Below the pieces are notes generated by a model. The model saw only the letters and a program-made list of their open reading frames with translations. It did not search any database and was not told the origin of the DNA. From RGIG5472 sp051867615 (lineage in GTDB: Bacteria; Bacillota; Clostridia; Oscillospirales; Oscillospiraceae), in assembly GCA_051867615.1 (NCBI GenBank), contig JBJDYU010000050.1:1-44841 (forward strand): a stretch of DNA of 44,841 bases, in the 5' to 3' direction. The position numbers and the translations under genes were made by a program. Shown here piece after piece: positions 8,519-16,488 of this stretch. The stretch's first letter is position 1. Each line of letters starts with the position of its first letter.

Positions 8519-8878
8519 TCAGAATGCGTTTTCGATGTAGTGCAGGCGTGTCACCTGCGGCGCGTCCTGTCCCTCTATGTAGACCTCCGCCACGTCGAAG
8601 CGGGCGGGACAGTCCAGCTCCTTTTCGCTGAGGTACCATTCGGCGGTCCTGCGCAGGCGCTCCTGCTTGCGCGCATCCACGAACTCCCGCGGCAGGCCGT
8701 GGCCAAGGCCGCTGCGGAGCTTCACCTCCACGAAGCACAGCACGCCGTCCTTCTTCGCGATGAGGTCGATCTCCCCGAAGCGGCAGCGGTAGCTGTGGGC
8801 CAGTAAAGTATAGCCCCTGCGGCGGAGGTATTCCGCCGTCTCCGCCTCTCCGAAGATGCCCAGATCACGGCTGTTCAT
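8519..8878 (-). CDS. YraN family protein (UPF0102), predicted nuclease fold
   Basis: A 119-residue protein of the widespread YraN family, with a restriction-endonuclease-like core. The likely catalytic pattern is E11, E36-x-D38 and E51-x-K53 (in GEIDLI and FVEVK). Its cellular role is not established, though it is commonly found beside rnhB. The start is taken at 8878, because the ATG shares bases with the rnhB stop codon (ATGA, 8875-8878), which indicates translational coupling. The alternative start 5 codons upstream would lie inside rnhB. Confidence 0.92.
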   Translation of the reverse strand: MNSRDLGIFGEAETAEYLRRRGYTLLAHSYRCRFGEIDLIAKKDGVLCFVEVKLRSGLGHGLPREFVDARKQERLRRTAEWYLSEKELDCPARFDVAEVYIEGQDAPQVTRLHYIENAF

Positions 8879-9495
8879 CGCCCTGCCTCCCACTTCTTCA
8901 AAAAGCTCCTGCGGTGGGCGGGACAGGGGCCGAAGCGGTCCAGCATCTCATAATGCAGCTTCGTGCCGTAGCCCTTGTGCTTCGCAAAGCCGTACTGGGG
9001 ATAGTCCCGGTCCAGCACCTCCGTCACAAAGCGGTCCCGGCTGACCTTGGCGAGGACGGACGCGGCGGCGATGCTCGCGCTCCTGCCGTCGCCCCCCACC
9101 ACCGTGCGGTTCGGGCAGGCGATGCCCTCGCTGCGGTTTCCGTCGATGAGGGCGAAGTCCGCCGCCATGGGCAGGGCCCTGATGGCCCGGTCCATGGCCA
9201 GCATCCGGGCGCGGAGGATGTTCAGAGAGTCGATCTCCTCCTCGCTCGCCGTGGCCACGGCGTAAGCGGCGGCCTGCTCGCAGATCAGGGGAAAGAGCTT
9301 CTCCCGCTGCTTTTCCGTCAGCTTCTTTGAGTCGTTCAGCCCCGGCAGCAGCAGCCCACGGGGCAAGATCACCGCCGCGGCGTACACCGGCCCCGCGAGA
9401 GGGCCCGCCCCCGCCTCGTCCACGCCGCAGACGGCGGCATAGCCCATGGCGTAGCAGCTCTCCTCGATCTCCCACGGATGCGTCAGCTCTTTCAT
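8875..9495 (-). CDS. rnhB: Ribonuclease HII
   Basis: Cuts RNA in RNA-DNA hybrids and initiates removal of single ribonucleotides from DNA. The 206-residue protein has normal family length, with the first acidic pair D26-E27, a further Asp in ALIDGN (about 118) and SRDRF (about 153). It is odd at residues 29-31: the usual Gly-Arg-Gly (or Gly-Lys-Gly) triad is GAG here. The start follows GGGAGG. The stop overlaps yraN (ATGA), and ylqF lies 70 bases upstream. Function is secure by family; full junction specificity is less certain because of the substitution. Confidence 0.95.
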   Translation of the reverse strand: MKELTHPWEIEESCYAMGYAAVCGVDEAGAGPLAGPVYAAAVILPRGLLLPGLNDSKKLTEKQREKLFPLICEQAAAYAVATASEEEIDSLNILRARMLAMDRAIRALPMAADFALIDGNRSEGIACPNRTVVGGDGRSASIAAASVLAKVSRDRFVTEVLDRDYPQYGFAKHKGYGTKLHYEMLDRFGPCPAHRRSFLKKWEAGR

Positions 9496-9565
9496 CTTAC
9501 TCCCTCCCTTTTGCCGCTATGCGCGGCGCGAGCAGAAGTGAAATCTTCTCCGGCGGAAAACCCTG

Positions 9566-10426
9566 TTATTCCTCCGGCTCCTCCAGCGTGAACACGCCCA
9601 GCTTTCCGCCCCGGAACTCGTCCAGCAAAACGCGGGCCATGCGCTCGGTGTCCACCTCGCCGCCGGAGATCAGGAAGCCGCGCTTCCGTCCCGCTTTTTC
9701 GAGCAAAGCGAAGCCGTCCTCCCCCTCCTCCGGTGTGAGCTTATAGCGCTGCGCCAGCGCCTCGGGATAGTGGACCGCGAGGTAGCTGAGAAGCCTTGCC
9801 GCCAGCTCCTCACGGTCCAGCACCTCGTCCTTGATGGCCCCGGTGAAGGCCAGCTTCACCCCCACCTCCGGGTCGTCGAACTTCGGCCAGAGGATGCCCG
9901 GGGTGTCCATCAGCTCCAGCGTCCGGTCCACCGGCACCCACTGCTTGCTGCGGGTCACGCCGGGACGGTCCTCCGCCTTGGCGGTCTTTCGCTTCGCCAC
10001 CTTGTTGATAAAGGTGGACTTCCCCACGTTGGGGATGCCCAGCACCATGAGCCGCAGCACCCGGCCCGTCTGGCCCTTTTCCTCATAGGCGCGTATCTTA
10101 TCCGCGAGCAGCGAGCGCACCGCCGGGGCGAACTGCTGCACGCCTTTCCCACTTTTCGCGTCCGCCTCCATGACGGCGTAACCCTGGGCGCGGAAATGGG
10201 CGGCCCAGCGCTTCGTCATGGCGCTGTCCGCCTGATCCGCCCGGTTCAGCACGATGAGCCGGGGCTTGCCCGCCGCCAGCTCGTCTATATCGGGATTGCG
10301 GCTGGAGCACGGGATGCGGGCGTCCAGAATCTCGCACACCGCGTCCACATGGCCCATTTCCTTCGCCACCATGCGTTTGGTCTTTGTCATATGCCCCGGG
10401 AACCAGGACAGGGAATCGAGCTGCAT
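9566..10426 (-). CDS. ylqF: Ribosome biogenesis GTPase YlqF/RbgA
   Basis: Circularly permuted GTPase that in Firmicutes is needed for a late step of 50S subunit assembly. Motif order shows the permutation: G4 NRAD (61-64) comes before G1 GIPNVGKS (130-137) and G3 DTPG (174-177). The 286-residue length fits. The ATG at 10426 has GAGG 8 bases upstream. A GTG three codons earlier is in frame but overlaps that ribosome site. It lies 32 bases after lepB, the usual Firmicute order lepB-ylqF-rnhB. Confidence 0.96.
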   Translation of the reverse strand: MQLDSLSWFPGHMTKTKRMVAKEMGHVDAVCEILDARIPCSSRNPDIDELAAGKPRLIVLNRADQADSAMTKRWAAHFRAQGYAVMEADAKSGKGVQQFAPAVRSLLADKIRAYEEKGQTGRVLRLMVLGIPNVGKSTFINKVAKRKTAKAEDRPGVTRSKQWVPVDRTLELMDTPGILWPKFDDPEVGVKLAFTGAIKDEVLDREELAARLLSYLAVHYPEALAQRYKLTPEEGEDGFALLEKAGRKRGFLISGGEVDTERMARVLLDEFRGGKLGVFTLEEPEE

Positions 10427-10458
10427 ACCGCTCACCTCGCTTTCTTCTTGCTTTAATC

Positions 10459-11142
10459 TCAGTGGATCAGGCCGATGCGGGAGAAGTCCCGCTCGCCGCT
10501 CTCCGGGTCTTCCCCTGGGAACAGCAGCAGCACCGCCCGGCCGATGATATACCGCTCATCCACCGTACCAAGAGCGCTGTCGCGGCTGTCGGAGGAGTTG
10601 TTGCGGTTGTCTCCCATGAGAAAGACGCTGCCCTCGGGCACCGTCAGGGGGAAGACCGTCCCCTCCTCCAGAAAGGTCAGCTCCCGGATGTAGTCCTCCT
10701 GCAGCACCTCGCCGTCCACCATAACGGCGCCGGTGGTAAAGTCGATGTCCACCGTCTGCCCTCCCACGGCGATGACGCGCTTGACGATGGGCTGGCTGTC
10801 GAAGCTGTCCTTGCGGGCGATGACGATATCGCCCTGCCGAAAATCGCCGCAGAGCCAGTTTTTCACCGCCAGCAGCCTGTCGCCGCTTTGCAGCGTGTCG
10901 CGCATGGACGGCCCCACCACCCCCAGCACAGGGGTCACGAAGGTCAGCAGCAGCGTCAGCGCCACGAAGGCCGCGCAGAGGGGCTGCAGCCAGTCATACA
11001 GCCAGCGGCCCGGCTCCTGCGCCTCCTCCTTGTTCAGCCCGCGCTCCGCCGCGGCGTCCTTTTCCGCCCCGTCCGCCGCGGGCTGTTCCAGCTCCGGGCT
11101 CTCCTGTTCGATTTCCTCGCGCAAGCGCCGCTCCTGTTCCAT
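10459..11142 (-). CDS. lepB: Signal peptidase I
   Basis: Membrane-bound protease that removes signal peptides from exported proteins, which here would include the two SLH proteins of this window. The 227-residue protein has an acidic, low-complexity cytoplasmic N-terminus (about 1-45) and one membrane segment (about 55-77). Catalytic Ser79 lies in GPSM, Lys121 in IVKRV, and the conserved MGDNR box is near 176-180. The ATG at 11142 follows GGAGG with 6-base spacing; the in-frame TTG at 11148 is too close to it. It has its own promoter and heads lepB-ylqF-rnhB-yraN. Confidence 0.95.
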   Translation of the reverse strand: MEQERRLREEIEQESPELEQPAADGAEKDAAAERGLNKEEAQEPGRWLYDWLQPLCAAFVALTLLLTFVTPVLGVVGPSMRDTLQSGDRLLAVKNWLCGDFRQGDIVIARKDSFDSQPIVKRVIAVGGQTVDIDFTTGAVMVDGEVLQEDYIRELTFLEEGTVFPLTVPEGSVFLMGDNRNNSSDSRDSALGTVDERYIIGRAVLLLFPGEDPESGERDFSRIGLIH

Positions 11143-11174
11143 AGCCAACCTCCGCCTACTATATTATTAAGCTG

Positions 11175-11203
11175 ATTATACCAAATCCGGGGCGGCGGGA
11201 CAA
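11175..11203 (-). promoter_or_regulatory. Candidate lepB promoter
   Basis: Minus-strand TTGTCC (11198-11203), a 17-base spacer and a consensus TATAAT (11175-11180) lie about 35 bases upstream of lepB. Confidence 0.65.
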
Positions 11204-11230
11204 GAGGCAATCCCGCCCCTGCGCCCCTGA

Positions 11231-11266
11231 AAGGAAAAAACGGGACGCGCTGAATGCGCGTCCCGT
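11231..11266 (-). terminator. Intrinsic terminator of the first SLH gene
   Basis: Minus-strand hairpin with perfect 11-bp arms (11240-11250 and 11256-11266), a 5-base loop and a following T-rich tract (11231-11239), starting 25 bases past the stop codon. Confidence 0.92.
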
Positions 11267-11291
11267 CTGTGCGTGTATTGGATTTCTTCCC

Positions 11292-14200
11292 TCAAGCGAT
11301 ATAGCTCTTGTGGAAACCGGCGAGGATCTTGGCGGCGGCGCCGCGGGTGGTGGAACCGGCGGGGTTCAGTTTGCCCGCGCTACCGCTGAGCATACCATTC
11401 TCCAACGCCCAGTTCATCGCATCGACCATGGAGGCGGACACTTGGCTGCCGTCCTGGAACCCGGCCAGCTGGTTGCTGCTGGCGTCGGTGTCGAAGCCAA
11501 GGCTGTTCGCATAGCGGTACAGCACGGCCACCAGTGCCTGACGGCTCATGGGAGCGTTGGGACGGAAGGTGCCGTCGTCATAGCCGCCCACGATCTTCTC
11601 TGCCACCGCCCACTTCACGGCGTTCACAAACTCAGCGTTGGCGATCTCGCCGCGGTCACTGAAGGGCAGGGTGGTATTGTTGTAGGTGCTGGGAGAACCG
11701 GCCATGCGGTACAGGATGGTCACCAGCTGGGCGCGGGTCAGGGAGCTGACCGCGTCGAAGCGGGTGGCGGTCTTGCCGTTCATGATGTTGTTCTCATAGA
11801 CGTACTTGACGTACTCATAGAAGGTGTGGTTCACGCCGATATCCGAGAAGGGCAGGCCGGTAGTCTCGCTGCCGCCGGAACCGGAGCCGTTGTCGCCGGA
11901 AGAACCGGAGCCGGAACCGGAGTTGGAACCGGAGCCGCTGCCGGAACCGGAACCGGGGAGGTCGCCGGAGCTGGGACTTACTGTGTAGGTACCGTCGTTG
12001 TTTTTCGTCAGCTCATAGCCCTCTGCGGCGGTGAGCGTGGCCGCCTCGCCGGTCACGGTAAAGGTCTTATCGCCGCTGACAGTGGCGGACAGGCCGGACT
12101 GCAACACTTCGATGGTGCCGCCGTTCTGGACGGCGTCGATCGCCTCCTGAAGCGTGAGGTAGCCCACGACATTGCCGCCCGCGTCCTTGACCGTTGCCGC
12201 GGCGGAGTTGGTCGTAGAGATCTTGAAGGTGCTGAAGCCATGGGGATTGACAAAGGTCAGCGTCTGTCCAGCGGCAGTTTCAGTATCGGTGCTGCTGTCA
12301 GTTTCGACCGTGCCGGTATAGATGTATACCGTGCCATCCTCCTTGGTGTGCTCCACATAGAGGGTCTCCGCGTCACCCGCGAAGCCGCCAGGCAGAGGGA
12401 CCGACAGGGTCACATCACCGGTAACCTCCATCAGGTTGCCAGTAGACAGTGTGACGGTGTTTTCATCCGTCATTTCCGAATTGCTTTCGCTGTTGAGGTC
12501 AGCTGTGGTGGCCTTGACGTCATACAAGGCCTTGATGTCCAGGGTCAGGGTCTGGTCAGTAGTTGCCGTATCGTCAACCTCAACAGAGAGATACGGCTCG
12601 GCAATGATGGAGACGGCAGTCTCTTCATTCACTGTAACGCCATTTTTTTCAAGTTCTTCTACTGCCGCATCTTTAGACACGCCTGCAGTCAGGTCCTCAA
12701 CGTTACTTGCCGCCTGCTCGGCCAGACCATCCGCGATATACCGTGTATCAACAGTCCAGTCCTCTCCGCCCGCGCCAGATACTTTGACAATACTGCCGCC
12801 GGTGCCGGAGACAGCGCTCCACTGTGCGGTGAACTCGACATTATCGGTCACGGTATAGGGGCTGCTCACCTTCGTGTCACCGATACACCAACCCGTGAAC
12901 ACATAGCCCTCGCGCTCGAGGACGGGAAGTTCGAACTTTTCGCCCGCATACTTAGTCATCTGAAGAATGAACTTTTGCCCATCCGATGTCCCACCGTTGA
13001 GGTCGAAATCCAGCGTGTAGACTGATACCGGGTCGTTGCCGCCAAAGGATCCAGTAATCTCGCCGGTGGCGCCGTTGTTATAGATCGTACCGCTGTTAAC
13101 AATACGGGCACTGATCGTACCATTATTCATGATCTCACAGTTTTCATCATTAGTAATAGTACCAGTACCTTTGATAACGCTGAGAGTGTTTTCATTGATG
13201 AGACAGCCAGTATAAGCAAAGCCATCAATACTGCTGCCATTACAAATGCTGCCGTCGCATACGATCGTGCCGCAGTTTTCGAGCAGATAATTGTTGGTCA
13301 GAGTCTTTCCTTCCGGGATGGTCAGCGTCGCGCCGCTTTGGATATACAGCCATTTGCCCCAGGGGACAGCAAAATCTGCATTCAACGTAACATCGGCGAT
13401 CAGGTAAACAAGCTCCTCCAAATCAGCAGCTTCCATGGCCGCCTCAAGGGTACCGTAATAGGTGCTGCCCACTTTGGCAACAGCCACACAGTCCACAACG
13501 CTGCTGTCGCTCGTGCCGGGCACGACTTTGTACAGACTGCCAGCTTTAATGACAGTGCGGCCTGCGGCAACATACTTGCTCACGTTATCAGAGAAAGTGC
13601 CAGCATAAACAGTGATATTCGAGGTGATATTTTCATCACTGACGCCAAACACAGTCTGATTGGGCAAGCCTTCATATGTGACGGAACCGCCGCTGATGGT
13701 CACGGTTCCCGGCCCATTCGGTGAAGACGATGTACCGGCACTGTGAATCACAGCCGTGGGATATACGCTGGAGTAACCGTTGCCCACAGCCTTGATATTC
13801 CCGCTCTCCAAGGTGAAGGTGCCCATCGGATTCACCATGATCAACGGTGTAATGCTGCTGGAACTGCTCAATTCCTCATAGGCAAGAACCAGCGTGCCTT
13901 CCGCGTTTGCGCTGGTATCCCGAATGGTCAGGCTGCTGTTTGTATGTTGATATGTGGCAACAGAGAAAATGGGGCTGGCGTTCTGGCGCGTCAGAGTCAG
14001 CGTATGGCCGTTCAGATCAATGGTCAGCGCGCTGCCGGGTGCACCGATTCCATACTCGCCATCCAGAGAGTAGCGGGCGTTGACGCGCTCCACATCGGCC
14101 AGCATGACCATCGTCCCGCCGCTCTCCACGGCCTTGCGGATGGCCCAATCCAGGGAAGCGTATTCCTGCTCACCCACTCTTGCGATTTTCGGCAGGTTGG

Positions 14201-14921
14201 TAGCGTCGATCACCTGGTTGGTCGCCGCGTCCCACTCTCTGCCCTCGGCCAGGGTGAACTGCTCGTTCAAGTCAGGTTCCATTACAAACGTGCCGGAATA
14301 GATGACGGCGCTGCTGCCTTCAGCGTAATGGTCGACCCACAGATACTGCGCATTGAACGTGCAGTCGATAATGGAGAGAGAAGCCGTCCTTCCGTAAGAA
14401 ACCCATACATCGCCAACAGCTTCATCCCAACCCCAATAACCATCGCGGCTCCAAAGCCCCTCGCCATAATCCTGATCGACAACAGCATTGGTGTTAACAG
14501 TCACTTTATTCAGGGTCAGGTTACCGCCATTGTTGATGATGCCGTAAGCAAAAGTTCCCTCATCTTCATAAGTTTCGCTTGTGGCAAAAACCGTGCCGTT
14601 CTGGATGGTCAGCGTACCCTGGTTGTTGATCGCGTACCAGCCGTACTCGCTGGTGATGGTATGACTATTCATGTCCAGAACGATGTCCGCTCCTACCGGA
14701 ATCTGCAAATTCTCTTCCCGGCCACGATAATCCACATCAGCCAACATCGTGATGGTGGTTTTCATACCGGCTTCAGCGGCGGCGGTGACGGCGGCAGACA
14801 GACTCGTGTAAGTCGTCTCGCCGATCTGCGCTACGTTGCTGTCCGCCAGCACTGTCACGGGCAGAAGGCTCAGCACCATGACCAGCGACAGGAGAACAGA
14901 CAGCAGCTTCTTTGCTTTCAT
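11292..14921 (-). CDS. Secreted surface protein with three C-terminal SLH domains
   Basis: A predicted cell-wall-attached protein of about 1,209 residues. It begins with a signal peptide (charged MKAKK, hydrophobic core, likely cleavage after residue 25). The body contains several copies of a module beginning with a VGE/VGS-x-x-Y-x-SL pattern and ending in a ML/LIADV strand, typical of beta-helical surface proteins. Next come an InlB-type repeat (the FDLNGGTSDG to FTAQW region) and a Gly-Ser-rich linker (about 988-1023). Three SLH domains (about 1024-1209) would bind pyruvylated secondary wall polymer. Second-ATG 14921 is chosen because AGGAG lies 8 bases upstream, whereas it lies only 2-3 bases from the ATG at 14927. 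Specific function is unknown. It has its own promoter, a structured leader and a terminator. Confidence 0.88.
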   Translation of the reverse strand: MKAKKLLSVLLSLVMVLSLLPVTVLADSNVAQIGETTYTSLSAAVTAAAEAGMKTTITMLADVDYRGREENLQIPVGADIVLDMNSHTITSEYGWYAINNQGTLTIQNGTVFATSETYEDEGTFAYGIINNGGNLTLNKVTVNTNAVVDQDYGEGLWSRDGYWGWDEAVGDVWVSYGRTASLSIIDCTFNAQYLWVDHYAEGSSAVIYSGTFVMEPDLNEQFTLAEGREWDAATNQVIDATNLPKIARVGEQEYASLDWAIRKAVESGGTMVMLADVERVNARYSLDGEYGIGAPGSALTIDLNGHTLTLTRQNASPIFSVATYQHTNSSLTIRDTSANAEGTLVLAYEELSSSSSITPLIMVNPMGTFTLESGNIKAVGNGYSSVYPTAVIHSAGTSSSPNGPGTVTISGGSVTYEGLPNQTVFGVSDENITSNITVYAGTFSDNVSKYVAAGRTVIKAGSLYKVVPGTSDSSVVDCVAVAKVGSTYYGTLEAAMEAADLEELVYLIADVTLNADFAVPWGKWLYIQSGATLTIPEGKTLTNNYLLENCGTIVCDGSICNGSSIDGFAYTGCLINENTLSVIKGTGTITNDENCEIMNNGTISARIVNSGTIYNNGATGEITGSFGGNDPVSVYTLDFDLNGGTSDGQKFILQMTKYAGEKFELPVLEREGYVFTGWCIGDTKVSSPYTVTDNVEFTAQWSAVSGTGGSIVKVSGAGGEDWTVDTRYIADGLAEQAASNVEDLTAGVSKDAAVEELEKNGVTVNEETAVSIIAEPYLSVEVDDTATTDQTLTLDIKALYDVKATTADLNSESNSEMTDENTVTLSTGNLMEVTGDVTLSVPLPGGFAGDAETLYVEHTKEDGTVYIYTGTVETDSSTDTETAAGQTLTFVNPHGFSTFKISTTNSAAATVKDAGGNVVGYLTLQEAIDAVQNGGTIEVLQSGLSATVSGDKTFTVTGEAATLTAAEGYELTKNNDGTYTVSPSSGDLPGSGSGSGSGSNSGSGSGSSGDNGSGSGGSETTGLPFSDIGVNHTFYEYVKYVYENNIMNGKTATRFDAVSSLTRAQLVTILYRMAGSPSTYNNTTLPFSDRGEIANAEFVNAVKWAVAEKIVGGYDDGTFRPNAPMSRQALVAVLYRYANSLGFDTDASSNQLAGFQDGSQVSASMVDAMNWALENGMLSGSAGKLNPAGSTTRGAAAKILAGFHKSYIA

Positions 14922-14958
14922 ATACATCTCTCCTTTTTTCCGAATTCAGAGTCTCATT

Positions 14959-15003
14959 GTTCCCGAAGTGAAGCTTCGGGAACAGAGCCGCATGCGGCTC
15001 TGT
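14959..15003 (-). repeat. Tandem hairpins in the 5' leader of the SLH gene
   Basis: Two nearly contiguous perfect inverted repeats: 10-bp arms at 14959-14968/14974-14983, and a 22-base palindrome at 14982-15003 (ACAGAGCCGC arms around AT). They share two bases, so the complete stems cannot both form. They lie downstream of the predicted promoter and upstream of the ribosome site, so they would be transcribed in the mRNA leader. Confidence 0.85.
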
Positions 15004-15021
15004 AATGATATATACACTGAC

Positions 15022-15050
15022 AATATAACCCTCTTTTCCCGAAAATGCAA
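15022..15050 (-). promoter_or_regulatory. Candidate promoter of the first SLH gene
   Basis: Minus-strand TTGCAT (15045-15050), a 17-base spacer and TATATT (15022-15027). It predicts a leader of about 95 bases containing the tandem hairpins. The stretch 15051-15161 between this promoter and the ilvE terminator shows nothing recognisable. Confidence 0.6.
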
Positions 15051-15161
15051 GGGATATTCTGGAAGTTCTTCTTTCTTCGCTCTTTATCGCTTCCTCCGAT
15101 GATGTTTCGCCGTTTCCCCCCAAGGCCGCGCCGCATCCCATTTCCCCGGAAATACGCGCGC

Positions 15162-15195
15162 AAAAAAGCCGCCCGAAGCGAATGCTTCGGGCGGC
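15162..15195 (-). terminator. Intrinsic terminator of ilvE
   Basis: Minus-strand hairpin with perfect 12-bp arms (15168-15179 and 15184-15195), a 4-base loop and six T residues (15162-15167), 25 bases past the ilvE stop. Confidence 0.93.
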
Positions 15196-15220
15196 TTCTT
15201 CATAACAATCAGGAAAAGTA

Positions 15221-16288
15221 TCAGTCCACGACCTTCATGGTCCAGCCCTTGGGGTCGGGAGAGGTGCCCCACTGGATGCCGGTCAGGGTGTCGTAGAGCC
15301 TGCGGGCGGTGGGACCCACCTCGAAGTTGTTGATGATGTAGTCCTTGCCGCGGATGCAGAGCTTGCCCACCGGGGAGATGACGGCGGCGGTGCCGCAGCC
15401 CCAGACCTCGTCGATCTCGCCGGCCTCCAGAGAGCTGGTGACCTCGTCGATGCTGATGCGTCTTTCCTCCACGGTGAAGCCCTCCTCCCGCATCAGCTCG
15501 ATGAGGGAGCGGCGGGTGATGCCCGGCAGCACGGAGCCGGTCAGCTCCGGGGTCACGATGGTGTTGCCCTTCTTGAACATGATGTTCATGCCGCCGACTT
15601 CTTCCACATACTTGCGCTCCACGGCGTCCAGCCAGAGAACGTCGTTGAAGTGGTTCTCCACGGCGCGGTTCGCCGCGCGCTGGGCGCTGGCGTAGTTACC
15701 GCCGCACTTGGCATAGCCGGTGCCGCCGCGGACGGCGCGGACGTCCTGATCCTCCACCACGATGGAAGCCGGGCGCAGGCCGCCGGGATAGTAGCTGCCC
15801 ACGGGGCAGGTGATGACATAGAACATACAGTCCGTGCAGGGGTGCAGGGACAGGTCCGGGTTGCTGGCCAGCAGCACCGGGCGGATGTACAGGGACGTGC
15901 CGGGCTTGGAGGGGACCCAGTCCTGCTCGACCTTGACCATGTTGGTCACGGCCTCCAGGAACAGCTCCTCCGGCACCTTGGGCAGCGCCATGCGCTCGGC
16001 GGAGTTCTGCATACGGCGCGCGTTCTCCCGGGGACGGAACAGCTGGATGCCGCCGTCCGGACGGCGATACGCCTTCAGGCCCTCGAACACTTCCACCGCG
16101 TAGTTCAGCACGATGGAGGCGGGGTGCAGGGAGATCTTGCCGAACGGGACGATCCGGGGATCATACCAGCCCTTTTCTACATTATAGTCCGCAATGAACA
16201 TATAATCCGAAAAGCTCTGGCCAAATTTCAGAGTATCCGGATCCGGTTTGGCTTGCAGATTCGTTGCTTTTTCAAAGCGAATATCCAT
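15221..16288 (-). CDS. ilvE: Branched-chain amino acid aminotransferase
   Basis: PLP-dependent enzyme of fold type IV that makes the last step of Leu, Ile and Val synthesis by transamination with glutamate. At 355 residues it is of the longer BCAT subgroup. The PLP lysine is Lys194 in YAKCGGNYA, and the downstream EEVGGMN loop is conserved. The ATG follows GGGAGGA. It is transcribed alone, with its own promoter and terminator, but lies beside the ilvBNCD operon whose keto acids it uses. The glutamate it consumes could come from the 2-oxoglutarate operon at 31.5-36.6 kb. Confidence 0.96.
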   Translation of the reverse strand: MDIRFEKATNLQAKPDPDTLKFGQSFSDYMFIADYNVEKGWYDPRIVPFGKISLHPASIVLNYAVEVFEGLKAYRRPDGGIQLFRPRENARRMQNSAERMALPKVPEELFLEAVTNMVKVEQDWVPSKPGTSLYIRPVLLASNPDLSLHPCTDCMFYVITCPVGSYYPGGLRPASIVVEDQDVRAVRGGTGYAKCGGNYASAQRAANRAVENHFNDVLWLDAVERKYVEEVGGMNIMFKKGNTIVTPELTGSVLPGITRRSLIELMREEGFTVEERRISIDEVTSSLEAGEIDEVWGCGTAAVISPVGKLCIRGKDYIINNFEVGPTARRLYDTLTGIQWGTSPDPKGWTMKVVD

Positions 16289-16401
16289 GTGAGTTCCTCC
16301 CTGTTTATCAGAAGCCCGCCATTGCCCGCGGCTCCCGGAATTGAAAAAGTAAAAGGGGTGCGCGCTCCGTTCTCCCGGCGCAGATCATAACATTTTTTAC
16401 C

Positions 16402-16431
16402 TTTATACACCATTTAATGTGCTAAAGTCAA
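16402..16431 (-). promoter_or_regulatory. Candidate ilvE promoter
   Basis: Minus-strand TTGACT (16426-16431), an 18-base spacer and TATAAA (16402-16407), leaving a leader of about 105 bases with no obvious T-box or leader peptide. Confidence 0.6.
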
Positions 16432-16488
16432 TCGTAATTCTGCACAGAATCTTCCGTAAAATCGACGGTTTTATTGAAAACGCCGCGC

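Noticed and set aside
11880..11965. Short Gly-Ser codon repeats suspected as a CRISPR-like or satellite array
   Set aside because: They are in frame within the SLH protein and encode its flexible linker; there are no spacers.
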